Below, piece by piece: positions 12,429-25,206 of a DNA stretch of 64,000 nt (its first letter is position 1; each line of letters starts with the position of its first letter). The DNA comes from Erythrobasidium yunnanense (taxonomy: Eukaryota; Basidiomycota; Cystobasidiomycetes; Erythrobasidiales; Erythrobasidiaceae). The notes under the pieces were generated by a model. The model made no database searches, was not told where the DNA came from, and saw only the letters and a list, made by a program, of their open reading frames with translations. A program made the translations under genes and the position numbers. The DNA lies in NCBI GenBank assembly GCA_001600175.1, contig BCJC01000003.1, positions 1,798,001 through 1,862,000 of the forward strand, in the 5' to 3' direction.

Positions 12429-12992
12429 CGGGACAGGGTCACTTGACTTTTCTTGCCACGCGGCGCGTCTGGACTGACAACCGCGCACTCCCATTGGGCA
12501 GCAACCCACAGTGTTCGGGCACATCTGCTCGAATCGGACCTCGATTTGTCGAGACCGAGCTGATCTTGGTGAGCGTTCGAAGGTTTTTTCAAACTCTCAG
12601 GCATAATCGGTCAGTCGGCGGCTTTGCTTCTTTGCTGCCCACATCCGAGGCTTTGAGCAGCACTGCGTTTCCTTTTGATGCGGAATAAAATGCTGCGCTC
12701 AGGATGGTCCGCCCCATCGCACTCAGGATGAGCTGAACGAGCGGAACTGATACGAAACCAGTAGCTTGTGATTCGCGCAAAGGTCGAAGGGGACACGTGT
12801 CAGTACCATCGACTGGGCGGCGCAGATTGGCTGAGTCTCGAATCTCGAGGAGTAGGAACACTTTGGAAAGCTGTTGCCCATACTTGACTTTACCATTTGC
12901 TAGGAAAACAACACAAGACGTACACAAACCGCCAAGATAGCCCACCGTATACCTCCCTATCACAATGCATCCGTCCCTGTTTCTTTGGCCGT
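12429..12992 (-). other. Unassigned open region upstream of the membrane gene
   Basis: A minus-strand frame is open across 12589-13023 and contains one possible membrane stretch (VSVPLVQLILSAMGRTILSA). It overlaps the end of the FAD oxidase gene. It may hold 5' exons of the downstream membrane gene or only untranslated sequence; I could not decide. Confidence 0.3.
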
Positions 12993-15192
12993 CTAAGAGC
13001 CGAAGACATCGCTCCCAACGCATTTATAGCATGTAAACAGTCCGTGTCTATCATACTTCATTTTGATCTCCATCAATTGCTCATAACGTTCTTTCCCCCA
13101 AAACACATCCTGCCAATGCTCTTCATTCGGATCAGCTTCATTCGAGTATCCATACTGTTTCTGCTCCTCAAATCCAGAGACTTGTCCAATCCGATCCGTG
13201 ATGTTAGTCAAGTAGGATTGAGTACCTTGGATCTTTGCTGAAGGAGCATCATCCGCCCACGTTACGACTGGCTCGATGACGAATAGAGAGTCGCGCCATG
13301 CTGGATTTAGGGAGGTAGAAGAAGGTGAAATGGTGGATATGCGACCGCCGGCTAGGAAGTGCGTGATCAGAGGTGTATGGATGTTCGAGAGCGTCTTGAT
13401 GAGTGGAGAAAGCTTGTCGTCCGAAAAGATGGCGTCGCGGGTAATCAATCGAGATGCGACCATCAGATTGAGCTAAACGATATTTTATCAGAGTGTTTGA
13501 TCAGCATCCTTCGAGAAAGCCTCTGTCTCCTTCAAGTAACTGAGAACTCACCCCTACAGCATCCAGCTCTCCGATCTTCTTGTCAAACGGACCATCCCAG
13601 AACTCGAACCAGCTTGGGCTAGTAAAGAACTCCGCATCCATCGTGACGTTGGCCGTCGTCTCTGCCCACCCAAGGACGTCCTTGAAAGCTTCTTTCGCTT
13701 TAGTTTCATAGGCTTCCAGACCTCCTTCCGACGGAGCAGAAGCGGGCACGGGTATGAAATACGCGAATATGCTCGTTGGGTAGACCAAGAAATTGTAGCC
13801 CGTCATTTGTATAGCATCGAATTGACGATGTGCACTCATCCATTTTTGCAGGAAGATGGGGTAGACGTCGGGCGAGGATAGGTGTGTTTGGCCGAATATC
13901 CCAATCACGCCTTGCAGCTTTGGATGGGCTTTGAGCACCACTTCGACGATCACGCCAAAGGCGCCGCCGCCGCCTCGGAGTGCCCAGAAGAGGTCCTGAA
14001 TCAGAGAAAGAGGGCTAGATGAGCTGCTGTGCAATCGGAAGTTAGGAATGGATACGCACGCTGTTCTCGAACTCATTTGCGGTCCTGAGCCTGCCGTCAG
14101 CTGTGACTACTGTCATCTGCAGTACGTCTGGGAAAGGAATGGTCAGCTGCGATATATTTCCTTAGTATTGCTTGCGTACTATCAACGCCCATGCCATATA
14201 GACGACCGAGGGGTCCGTGTCCACCTCCCAGCACCCAGCCTGATCACGTAAATCTCAGCAAGGTAGCGCTCGCACAACAGCGATTACTCACCTCCTGTAG
14301 CTCCGACCGTACGCGATGCACCTCCCACGACTGTGACGTTATTCTCATGAGCGGCCTTGAACAGGTCTTCCACATAAAGTCCACTGCCCGCTACCATCGC
14401 AGGCTGCCCTTCCGTCTTCCTACATTTCCTCCTCGCTCCGATACCCAGCCAAGGTGAGCAGTAAGGTTTCCACTCCTTCTCTACGCGAACTGACCTCAGA
14501 CGATGTGTGGAGATGGTGAAACTGCCTTCTCCGCTGCTGCGACCGAGATAGTCATGTCCTGTAGAACGGACGCGAAGACGGAGATGATGCTTTGCAGCGA
14601 ACTTTACGGCGGAAACAATGTCGTGAACTGTGTGTGCGTCGACAAAGTAGGAGGGAGCGCGCTGCGACAGCAGATAGCAATGTATCAGCGCGGGTTTTAT
14701 TGATTGTAAGGTGAAGGCCAGCTTACGCCCTGCTTGCAGCCTGCTACATCTATAGCGTGTCCATCGGTCGAGTTGACAGCAGGTAGTGGGCAAGTAGAAG
14801 TAGATCCATCGCCATTCCAATTCGTATATTGAACAGCTCCAGGTTGGTCCGCTCGCCAGGCTAGAACAGCGAATCCGGATTCAGCACTCATTTACATAAG
14901 CGTAGACGATAGGCATACCAGGATTGGCAAAGCTGCTTCTCACTTCCTCGCATTTTACTGCATCAAAGCCAGGTCCCGGATAGCATGGCAGAGCGGGCTG
15001 TGAGGGAGTGAGCAATCTTCCATGGATAGACGCGTTGAATGCATTTATGTGTAACTGAGATGGGAAGCAGCTGGATCCGGCAAGGCAGTAGGGTTTGACT
15101 GTTGGAGGAGCAGGGGAGAATAGGGAATCTTGGGAGAATGGCGACTGAAGGAGAGGGACAGCAGAGAAGACCGTCTGAAGGAATTTCACCAT
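12993..15192 (-). CDS. Berberine-bridge-type FAD-dependent oxidoreductase, secreted
   Basis: About seven exons. The FAD_binding_4 fold is clear: RVRSTGHDYLGRSSGEGSF holds the His of the flavin-attachment motif, followed by VAGSGLYVEDLFKAAHEN, a GWVLGGGHGPLGRLYGMG loop and DLFWALRGGGGAFGVIVEV. The C-terminal BBE block reads HWQDVFWGKERYEQLMEIK then KYDRHGLFTCYKCVGSD. The N-terminus (MVKFLQTVFSAVPLLQ) can act as a secretion signal, and the first ~100 residues are Cys/Pro-rich. Enzymes of this family oxidise sugars, alcohols or alkaloid-like substrates extracellularly with reduction of O2; the substrate here cannot be read from sequence. Upstream introns near 14930-14875 and 14720-14660 are supported by protein continuity (NPAWRADQPG and KQGRAPSYFVDA). 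Confidence 0.88.
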
Positions 15193-15417
15193 GATGAGTA
15201 CTGAGTGGTTGAAGCAGAGGCAAGCAAGAAACCTAACGACGCACAAAATTCGAATGCAGGAAATGTCCGGCTTTTGCAGTCCCTGGACAATTCCAAATCA
15301 GGGACGACAAGCTTCACGTGGGGAGACAAACACAAAACCTTGATACATGGTAGTGCAGCACTTTACATGGAGTATTGAATGAAGTGGTATATCGCGATTC
15401 TTTCACGTATACGCGCC

Positions 15418-17133
15418 TCACGAGGCTTCCTCGCCTTTCAGCACGACAAACGCGTCTGTTCCATGTCCATACAAGCTGACGAGCTCGAGAGATCCGCCAA
15501 AGTACTAGTCACAGCATCATGAGCTTCAGCCAACCCCCAAATATCGTAAAAGATAGCGAACTCACCTCGCAATGGAGCTTGCTCAACGGCAACCCGAATC
15601 CAAGGCCTGCAAGATGCCCCGTTCCACTCTGTACGCCTCCCAGCTCGCTCGGCGGTCCAGCACCTGCGTTCTGTATACTATACGGGCCCATATCCTCCTC
15701 CACTGCCCCATCCTCCTCACTGCCTTCATTCGAAGCACTATCCGGCGAAACAGTAGTAAATGCATAACTGTTGACTCGCGGAAGGATCTCAGGTGGGATA
15801 CCGCCTCCTGAATCCCGTATTCGAAGTGTTATGAGAGGAGAAAAAGGTGCTTTTGCGATGTTTACGAAGACGGGTGGTAAATCGGTTTGCGGAGAGGAAG
15901 AGTAGCGCTCGCATGTTGCCCGGAAGGCATTCTTGAGAAGCTCGTTGAGGACATAGTCGATATGTGAGGGAATGTATGCGAACAGAGCGTGCACGTCGCC
16001 TGTGACTTTGAGATCCGGAGCTGCACATACGATAAAATCAGTATAAATCACTTATAAAGATAGAGGGATACGCACATCGTCCATAAGCCCCATCGCACAG
16101 ACTCTCTACATGATACCCGCATTCCCTGACGATTCTCGCCAATGAACACCGCGTATCTACTATTCCCACCTCCGTCGACGAAGGCCTTGATCCGCTTCGT
16201 ACATCGCCTGCGCTTTTCGAATGAAACGTTAGGGCAAGATGCTGTTCTGCGATCAAGCGGATACCAATACGATTGCGTACGGCTCGGTCGAAGAAGGTGC
16301 TGATCTCGTCTTCGGAGAGGTAGTCTTTGCATTCCGAGAAGCCTGTGCATTTCCCACGCAGCTATCAATCTGCGTTCTCAATTGTCTGAGAGTGTCAATA
16401 CTCACCCTTGGCGAGTATGGGCACGTTGTCTGCATGATCCGCTACGAGCTGGTCGAGCGTCGCTGAGAAAGCTTCATTGTCTCCTAGGCTCTTTATCTCC
16501 GGCACGTCCGACAGAATTGAAAAAGACGTTTCGTAGAGGTTGTATACTTGTGCGATGTAGGGATTGCGCCCGACTATGAATGGCAGACTTCGGTGCGCGA
16601 GGACCTGCGAGACCACTCTTAATTAGCTTGAAGGAAATGTGAGTTTGAAGGGTGATGGACACTGACCCTCCGCGCTAATCGATGTGGTAGTTCTTTCCGC
16701 GTCGCTTCTGCGCTCGCTATCAGTGCGCTCTCTGATAGAGGCGGTCTGCCATGCTGCATCAGGTCTTTGAGCGTGACTGCAGGCACGATACGGGACATAA
16801 GTAGTAGTTCTATATCATGAAGAATGATTGGTATGCACCATAGGCAGGCGGCGACTCTGCGTACTGCATCAGGAGCTCCTCGGACACCGGTATGTAGGTG
16901 CCGTTTGCAGACGTCGTTGCAGCGCCATTCTGGCTACGCCGTCTTGCATGTGATGAGAATCTTCTGGCGCTAGTGCTGCTGATACGGCATCGATACCTAG
17001 TCCTTGAGGGTATGATTGGGCATTTCGACGATGAGGCTCTTGACGGACCAGCAGCAGCATATGTGGAAGGTGATGATGCTTGTATCTGATACTGCAACTG
17101 CCTTGTCGCAGCGTGAAAAGCTCTCTTGGACAT
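15418..17133 (-). CDS. Mitochondrial pyruvate/branched-chain dehydrogenase kinase
   Basis: The protein starts with a basic, Ser/Arg-rich presequence (MSKRAFHAATRQLQYQIQ and SARRFSSHARRR), consistent with mitochondrial import. The regulatory helical domain contains LMQHGRPPLSESALI, SLPFIVGRNPYIAQVYNLY, LADHADNVPILAKG-like LVADHADNVPILAKG and RIGIRLIAEQHLAL. The GHKL ATP site is intact: N box ELLKNAFRAT, G1 RDSGGGIPPEIL and G2 GLGFGLPLSK. The tail YFGGSLELVSLYGHGTDA is typical. It would phosphorylate E1-alpha of the pyruvate or branched-chain keto-acid dehydrogenase complex; sequence alone does not separate PDK from BCKDK, though the N-terminal blocks lean to BCKDK. The start is divergent from mL38, only ~70 bp away, suggesting a shared promoter for two mitochondrial genes. 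Confidence 0.9.
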
Positions 17134-17204
17134 TATCAATGGTCAATGTTGCGAATGAAAGACAACCCTTGGTTCTTCACGAAATCATCTTCAAGAAACG
17201 TGCG

Positions 17205-18512
17205 ATGAATACGGCCACATGTTCGACGTCGATACTACGGCCATGCTGTCGGCGTATCTTAGCACGACGCGCTGCCTCATCCTACGCCCGTCCGATAGCA
17301 GAGGGCTCACTTCCAGTGTACGACGAAGCGCTCTCCCTGATCCGGAATGATCAAGAACGAAGCAAGAGCAAGATGCAGAAACTGCAGAAAGACCTTGCTC
17401 AAACGAATAATGACGGGACGAAAGCTTGGTTGAAAGAAAGAATCGACGCTCTGGAACTGAGGAGCGAGCTGTATGATCCTGAGACCAGATGGAGAGCGAA
17501 GAATGGACAGGGTGTGTAACACTATCGATTCATGAGTGATAAAGCTGATGAGAAGTGACAGCCGACATGTCCAAGTCGGTCTTTCGATACATCGCAGAAG
17601 AAGCATGGCGGACAGAAGGGAGACTAGGCATACTCGTGCGTCCCATAACTATCCTTTCCTTACAATGCTCATAACCCCTACGCCCGCAGATGCAACGCAT
17701 CGAGCAGATGAACATAATTTCAGACCTCCTGGGCGTGATAGACCCAGATGCAGATCTGCAAGTATCGATAGATGGAGGAGACGTGATACCTGGAGCATAT
17801 CTGCTGCCTTCACAGGTATGCGCCATAATCCGTCCGGAAAGATAATGTGCTGATTAGGTTGGCCAGACTGTCACACCTCCTACACTGCGCGTCCAGGTGT
17901 ATCACCCCGAAGAGCGCTTATATACTATATTGATGGTCGATCCTGGTGTGTATCAGAATCTTCCGTATTCTCTGCAAATGCTGAATGGTCTCTGACAGAC
18001 TCGCCAAATCCGACAGAAGACACGTACAAGACGGCTTTGCATTGGGCAGTGTACGTGTCATCTCTCTCTGCTTCCTGGAACAAGCTCATGTATGCACGCT
18101 ACAGCTACAACGTCCCTCTCTCAAGCACGCAAAGCACCATCCCCCCAGAGTCAGGCGAGGTTCTTCAATCCTACATCCCACCGCACCCAGAGCGCGGAAC
18201 TCCCTATCACCGCTACACGTACATCCTCTACGAACAGTCCTCCTCCCTCTCTAATAAACCTGATCTGTCTCATGTGGAAGAGAAGGGCCTCGATACGAGG
18301 GCTTTTGCGAAACAGAATGGACTGACGCCTGTCGGAGTTCATTTCTTCAGACAGGAATGGGACAAGAGCGTCAGTAAGATATGTACTGATATCCTTAGTG
18401 AGTCGTGCGAGTTTGTCGGATTTAGTATGTTGCTGATGAGTCTGGATACGCAGAACGCCCTGAAGTCGTCTATGGCAAACCGCCGAAAGCGAGCAAGCAG
18501 CATCGCAGGTAG
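17205..18512 (+). CDS. MRPL38: Mitochondrial large-subunit ribosomal protein mL38
   Basis: Introns 17512-17561, 17636-17689, 17816-17857 (only 42 nt), 17946-17998, 18051-18104 and 18398-18453 give about 332 aa. A basic N-terminus (MNTATCSTSILRPCCRRILARR) fits a mitochondrial presequence. The body is a PEBP-like fold: PPTLRVQVYHPEERLYTILM, VDPDSPNPTEDTYKTALHW, PHPERGTPYHRYTYILYEQ and FAKQNGLTPVGVHFFRQEWD. That arrangement identifies mL38 (yeast Mrpl35), a component of the mitoribosome central protuberance rather than a lipid-binding PEBP. Start chosen because it opens the presequence; an in-frame ATG upstream is less likely. Confidence 0.9.
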
Positions 18513-18890
18513 TGAGAAGCATTAAAGGTAGCACAGAGCTGTCTTTCGTTGTACTCCGGCTACCTACTTTACACGTGCGAGCCTTGTCATTTGCGAACGT
18601 TCTCTTCCTTCTCGCACCTCGCTTCTTTCGCATCCGATACCATCGCACAACATCGCATCTGACGCGCAGTCTACAAGACAAGAACGACTCTCTGCGAACG
18701 CGAATCAGCGCCAAAGTCCCAGTAACAGTCACAATCTCGGAGCCGGGCGCAGAGTCATCGGAACCGCCTTTCTTCAAGCGAACGAACAGAGCAGAGCTTT
18801 CTTCGAGACATTCTACAAGTTCTCGGAAAGGCTCTTTCTTGCTCTGACTCTCCTCTCTAGTCGAGGAGAGACACGAGCTTCCTCCTGTGC
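18513..18890. other. Intergenic, mL38 to IBtk-like gene
   Basis: Tandem plus-strand spacing holding the 3' end of mL38 and the promoter of the next gene. Both strands are partly open by chance, but no coding sequence with family signal is seen. Confidence 0.4.
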
Positions 18891-21800
18891 ATGAGCGTCC
18901 CAGCAATCCACGAGATCTATGAGCAGCGCAACCTCTCGCGGTTCAGGGCTTTCCTCTCCTCTGGCAAGAGTAACTATAAAGGTAAAGAGAGGGATCGGGA
19001 CAACAGCTACAACTATGGGAACGGCGATGCGATAGGACCGGGATCATCATCGTTATCGAAATCACCTAGGTTCCATCAGCAGCATCACCTGGATGGAAGT
19101 GGAGCAAGTAATCAACCTAGCAAAGAAGAAGTAAACGCTAGAGATAGATGGGGAAGAACGGTCCTTCATCTAATCGCAAGTAATGGCGCGGCGGACTCAG
19201 ACGAAGGAGCGCTGGAATACTTGGACCCTCTGCTCGCTTGTACGACGCTGAATGTTAATCTGCAAGATAGGGAGAACGGATGGACTGCCTTGCACAGGTA
19301 GGCTTATCAAGCTTTGCCTAGCAATAAAGCTCTCTTCTGACATAGTGGCGATCTTCTCCTCTTCCCGCAGAGCACTCTATGCAGGCAACCTCATAGGAGC
19401 CCGTCGTATACTCCAGCATCCAGACACCGAGACGAACATCCGCGATCTTGAAGGCTTGACGGCATTCGACCTCCTCAATTCGACACTCTTGGGCACGAAT
19501 CCATCTGATCTGTTAGACAACCTTAGTAAAGAAGAACAAGCTAGTCCAAGACGGGAACTCGTTACGTGGGGTGCGAATAGGAACTTCGTCCTGGGCTTAC
19601 AAGGGGACAGCGACAGGACATTCCCAGAACGCGTACCTCTAGAGCGCGTTGCAGCTTCTTCTCACGCACAAGCACAAGAAGGATCTTCGAGAAGTAAAGA
19701 AGAAGCTTTCGAACCACTTCCAGTCCGCAAAATCGCGATGGAGAAACTCCATTCAGGCCTCATCACAGACGAGAAGAAGGGAAATTTCAGGATATGTGGT
19801 TTTGGATCAACAACCGGAAGATTGGGATACCAGTCGCAGCACCCGCAATTCGCTTTTGAGCCATTGAGGGATTTCGGTCAGCAGACTGTGGTCGACTTCG
19901 CACTGGGTCAAGATCACACGGTCTTGTGTACGGATAAGGGCGATGTGTGGACTTTTGGTTCGAATGTGAGGCTCTCGCACATCAATGATCACCTTTCGGC
20001 CGGCTAATTTGAGCATTATTCGCAGACATTCTCTGTTCTAGGCTATCCCGTCGAAACGTCTACTACGCCTTCTCGGTCCGGAGTAGTCGACGATGGTGTA
20101 CAAGCTTCGCCCAAAAGACTCGTCGGTATTCTCAAGAAGGAGTTCGTGATAGGTGTAGCGGCTTCCCGCTACCACACGGCCGTCTTCACAGCGGACTCGC
20201 TCTTCACTTGGGGCAAGAACAACGGCCAACTAGGCTATCCATCTAACACTACGCCGCTTCAACCTACTCCGCGCCGTGTATCTTCGCTCTCATCACCTAT
20301 CAAGCAGATGTGCGCTACGGAAGTAGCTACTGTCTGTCTTCTCGAAGGCGGAGAAGTGTTTGTCCTGCATCGCGATACGCACTTCAAGATCCTCTTCCCC
20401 ATGTCTCGCTTCCCTCCTTCTATGCAAGTGTATCGACCACCGAACGTCGGCCCTCGACCTGTTATCACGAAAATAGCAGGCAGCGGGACGACTTTCATTG
20501 CTTTATCATCGATGGGCGACGTGTTTTCATGGCAGTTGGATAACCCCTCTCTCGAATCACCGAGCCCAACACCGAGCTCAGGAAGAGATATAAAGCCCGT
20601 ACGGATCTGGGAGGACAGGAAGACATTCACGGCCGTCACGGATGCGTGTATCGCAAATGATACCATCGTGATAGCTACGAGATCAGGACATGTCTACGTC
20701 CGCTCGAGAAAGAAGGAATTGGCTACTGTTAAAGGCTTCGAGCTGCGAGGAGGAAATGCATCATCCGCTTCAAGCAATAATAACAAGAAGTCGCAGTATA
20801 AGTTTACGAGGGTCTCGAATCTCCAGAGAATAGTCAATGTGGCTGTCTCGTCAAGCGGAGGATTCGGAGCTATTCGATCGGACGCACATCTCCTCACTAT
20901 CGATCTGGCGGGTCCTTCACTTTCGCAATGCTTCTTGGCGCTCCTTCCTCACTACAGACGAGCGAAGGCAGAAGCTATTAAGAATGATAGCTTGGACGAG
21001 AACATCCCCCAGACGCTAGACTTGGCCACACATGGCGACGCAGAGGACGAAGAGGACGATGAATTTATCGAAGGCGACAAGATTACGCTCAACACCATCT
21101 GCAAGAGTGTCAGTAACTGGAATCCTTCTTGGTCACTACCTGCTGCAGGGTCGGATATTCTGCTTGTTGCTGGCTCTTCAGGCATTAAGATCCCCGTTCA
21201 TTCCGTCATTCTCTCAGCTCGGAGCGAGACTCTAGCTACTGCTCTTCGTGGCACACCTGTAGAAGGCATCACCTTCTCCCGCTCTGGCACAGATACTCTC
21301 CTCCTTCCACATTGCAGCCATCTATCCGCTCTCCTGCTTGTGCACTACTTGTACGGCGACGATGTGCCTGCCATATACGACCCACGACTCTTCCACAAGA
21401 TCCAAGCTTCTTATCCCGAACTTAAGATCAACCCTTCGCAAATCAAAGCCGAGCTACAAGCTTTGGCGAAAGTACTCAAACTACCCGCACTCAGCCAGGC
21501 GCTTCAGGCATATGGCAAGATGATACCCGAGCCTACTCTGGCTCGCGATATGATCAAGCTTTCCGATAAATACGAGACGGGAGATGTCATTCTCCGATCT
21601 GCATCTCGGAACTTCCGCTGCCATTCACCAATCCTTCGAGCCCGCTGTCCATTCTTCGAAGCGATCTTCGACGATCCAGACTGGTATGCCTCTCGTCGAG
21701 AAGAAGACGACGTCCTCGAGATCGACCTCGAGCATATAGATGCCGATATCATGGCTATAGTGCTACGGCACATATATACGAATGAAGATCATGAGCTATT

Positions 21801-23606
21801 TGGCGGTAGGGAGTTCGCGAAAGTCGATGAAAAGCTGGACTTCGTTACTCTGGTCCTTGCTGCTGCGAATGAGCTCCTGCTCGATCGACTGAAGGCTGCT
21901 TGTTCAGCTGTCATCCGGCCATTGAGTGAGTGGGAGTGCTTTCAGAACATATAGCAACGTGCTGACCGGGATCTTACTTTGCAGTCAATATGCATACAGT
22001 CTGTGCCATTCTTTCGGAGGCGGTCTTCTACGAAGCTGCAAGTCTGCGCGACTGCTGCATGCAGTACATCTGCTGCAACATCGAGACCATGCTCGAACAG
22101 CATCTCCTCGACATATTGCCCAGCGATCCAATGCGGAATCTCAGTCGCTTCTGCCGCAAGCGTCAATTGGACCGTATGCCTCGGACGGCACGTTCAGTGC
22201 CTATCTTAGCTGAGCTGCAGAAGAAGCATGCAGACTGGCTTCAGGAGCTCGATATAGCGAGACCCACCGGATCTTATAAGAAAGCTTTGCGACAAGCTTC
22301 GGCCAAATCTCCCAAACTCTCCCCAGCTATGATATCTACTTCTCTTCGCCTCTCTCCTTGCTTGTCACCGTCTCTCCCTGCTATTTTATCACCCCCTCGG
22401 CGTAGCAATCAACCTGGGTCACTGGAAGAAAGCGTTTCGCCTGAACCTTCGCCTTTAGTGCAAGCGACAACAGCAGACGATATCATGTTCGACATGGACG
22501 ATCTGTCGCTTGATGATCAGCCGTCGAAGTCAAGACCTGGTACTCCATCTGTGATGATGCAAGCTGGTCATCCTCAGCCTTTCGCTCCTACTTCTTCCTT
22601 TAAGGCTAGTGCGCCCTGGCAGCGTGCTACAAGCAATACACCTCCGACTACTAGTCTACGCGACATCATGTCCGCAGACGCATCAGCAACTTCACCCATA
22701 CCTCGCCGGACATCTGAGAGTAGGATGCCACCAGCATCTCCTGCTATTGATGGCTATCCTCTGTCTCCTCCTTCTAAGCTGTCTCAGAAGGATCGCAAGC
22801 GCCAGCAGCAGCAACAAAGCTTGCTTGCTCAGCAAAGTCCGACCGTCACTCCAGCAGCTTCCGTTCCTTGGAGGCCGTCAGCGCCGCCTGCAGCATGGAA
22901 GCCGCCTGTCGCTACTCGAGATCCATCTACACCAAGTCTAGCCAGCATACAATCAGCTCAAGCCGAAGGTTCCAGGGTGCCGGCTACGCCCTCGCCTATG
23001 ATGCGCCGTACAGACAGTGCAAGAGCTTCAGCAACGCCGCCCATGTCCAGTCCCTTGTCAGCTCTGAAGGCTCCTCAGCCACCTCAGGCGCCGGTCGATC
23101 CTGCTTCCGCCGTGGGTGCTCGTGTCATCACTCCTACGAGATTACCTCAGAAGCGGCAAGTCTCGTCCGCAAACGGGCCACCCGAGACCCGAGCATCGGA
23201 TAGGCCATGGGTATCATATACGTCTACCGTATCGGTTCAGCCTATGCTCGAAGACGATAGCAATCAATCTTTCGCTTCTATACAGAATCTACAGGCTACT
23301 GAGCGAGAGGCTCTGCGCGTCAAGCGGGGTGCAATGAGTCTAGCGGAGATACAAGCTGAAGAGAACAAGCAGCGAGAAGAGGCAGCCTTCCTGTCATGGT
23401 TTGAAGAGGAAAGCAAGCGGACCCAGGCTGAATTGGGCATGGGCTCATCGGAGCAGACTCAGCCTGCTGGCAGAGGCGGTCGTGGAGGTAATAGGGGAGG
23501 CAAGAGAGGTGGCGGTGCAGGACAAGGCCAGCGCGGTAGAGGAGGTGCGAGAGGCCGAGGTCGAGGGAAAGGTCCTTCTTCCGAGCTAGCTCGAGTAGAT
23601 GATTAG
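18891..23606 (+). CDS. IBtk-like ankyrin-RCC1-BTB protein with RGG tail
   Basis: Introns 19298-19370, 19966-20025 and 21926-21984 give about 1,507 aa. Order: ankyrin repeats at ~85-180 (DRWGRTVLHLIASNG, NGWTALHRALYAGNL); RCC1 repeats at ~215-440 (FRICGFGSTTGRLGY, ADSLFTWGKNNGQLGYP); BTB 1 near 710 (DILLVAGSSGIKIPVHSVIL); BTB 2 near 850 (GDVILRSASRNFRCHSPIL); then a Pro/Ser-rich region and an RGG/RG box near 1460-1495. The first four parts match the inhibitor of Bruton tyrosine kinase (IBtk) family, substrate adaptors for CUL3 ubiquitin ligases in animals. A fungal CUL3-adaptor role is inference. The Arg/Gly C-terminus suggests RNA binding or arginine methylation and is unexpected for this family. 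Confidence 0.85.
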
Positions 23607-23746
23607 GGTGAAAATCTGTGCATAGACAGGGCAAGTCTTCAGTAGTATAGCAGCTTGTAGCCGTATTGTTAGTGTGTATAGCAGTAGGTGTCTAGAAACA
23701 TGTGGATAGTGCACGCAGGTTGTTTCAGGTACAAACAGAATCAAGC

Positions 23747-24917
23747 ATGGGAGATGCTGCCATTCGCGACACCGACAACGATGCTGCTGTTTCTCGCTTC
23801 TCAGCAGTCAATGCTGCCTATCTAGATGATCCATTTGCCCAATACTTCGTCAAGCGGCCGCAGAGCCGACCTCCCTTGATCAACATCGGCACTTTCCTGC
23901 GGACATGGGCAATAGATGAGCTCGTCAACCAGTTTCTCGAACATACATCTGGCCAAGATGGCCATCAGAAAAAGCAGATTATCAGCGTCGGCGCGGGAAC
24001 AGACACGCGCTTCTTTCGCATACAGCAAGCTGGCGGGCGCCGGGCAGCGTCTTTGCATAGATATGTAGAGGTCGACTTTCCTGAAGCTACAACCAAGAAG
24101 GCCATGACCATAAAGAAGCAGTCTGCCTTGGCTAACTTATTGACCGATGTCCGGCTTGGTGGGTGAAGTATGTTTTGCTTTGAAATGCACGAAGGCTGAT
24201 ACAAAGCCTTGTACTAGAGCAGGGAGGCGCCAGTCTGAAGTCCAACAACTATATGCTCATACCTGGAGATCTGCGTGATTTTTCGCAAGGCCTGTCAAGC
24301 CAGCTCGAAGGTATTCTGGATCCATCGCTACCTACCGTTATTTTGGCGGAGTGTGTGTTCATCTATCTGGACCCTCAGCACAGCGAAAACCTGCTGCAAT
24401 GGAGTCTGGACACTTTCAGATCTGGCGGCGCAACGTGCATTTCGTATGATCCTGTTGCCCTCAACGATGCTTTCGGTAGAGTCATGATCAACAACCTGAA
24501 GGTATACAAGCATTCCTTCCCTCCCAAGTACTAGTCAGCTAACAGGCTCCTTGCAGGCTCGCGGACTGCAACTGCATGGATTAGCGGCGAATAGCTCGTT
24601 ACATGCACAGCAGGAGAGACTGCGGAGGATTGGCTTTCAGAATACAGCAGGGCGAACAGTTGCCGATGTCAGGTCGCAAGATCTGCCAGCAGAGCAATCG
24701 CAGCGGTAAGTGGAATACCTTGCAAGCTGGATCTGCTCAGTATGCTGATGAGTATATCAGCATATCGAAGCTGGAGATGCTAGATGAGGTAGAGGAGCTA
24801 AATCTGCTGCTATCACATTACTCGATTGTCTGGGCGTGCACGTCACCCCTGGTTCTGCCTTCTTTACGATCAGGTGACAACGCATCAGCTACGAACGAAG
24901 ATGAAGCGGATCCGTGA
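23747..24917 (+). CDS. PPM1: Leucine carboxyl methyltransferase 1 (PP2A methylation)
   Basis: Introns 24159-24217, 24502-24556 and 24706-24760 give about 333 aa, the usual length. SAM-binding and family motifs are present: RFSAVNAAYLDDPFAQYFV, PLINIGTFLRTWAIDELV, ISVGAGTDTRFFRI, YVEVDFPEATTKKAM, TVILAECVFIYLDPQHS and SKLEMLDEVEELNLLLSHY. LCMT1/Ppm1 methylates the C-terminal leucine of the PP2A catalytic subunit and so controls B-subunit binding. It follows the IBtk-like gene with 140 bp between them. The C-terminus runs past the usual HYCVSWA-like end into a short acidic tail. Confidence 0.92.
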
Positions 24918-25206
24918 GGAAATAAAAGTTATCAACTGCATTGCTGGCAAGCGTCAAGCCTATCAAGCAGCTCTCACATCACAAAGCTTGGGCCGGGCGC
25001 CATATACTAGATACAGGCATATACGATGTTGAGCAAGCTCGACATTTAGATCAATTGCTGAAGGGACTGCTCTCTCGACAAACATAGCGTATTCTAAGAA
25101 GCGGAGAACAGGAGAAGAGAGGAGAAAAAAATGAAGACCCGTCGTTTGGGTATATTGAGGCAAGTTTTCCACAAGAGACACATCGAGCGCGACTCGAAGA
25201 GTTGCG

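Noticed and set aside
18151-18906. Minus-strand frame of 251 codons
   Set aside because: Antisense to mL38 exons and the next gene's start; Arg/Ser-rich with no family signal.
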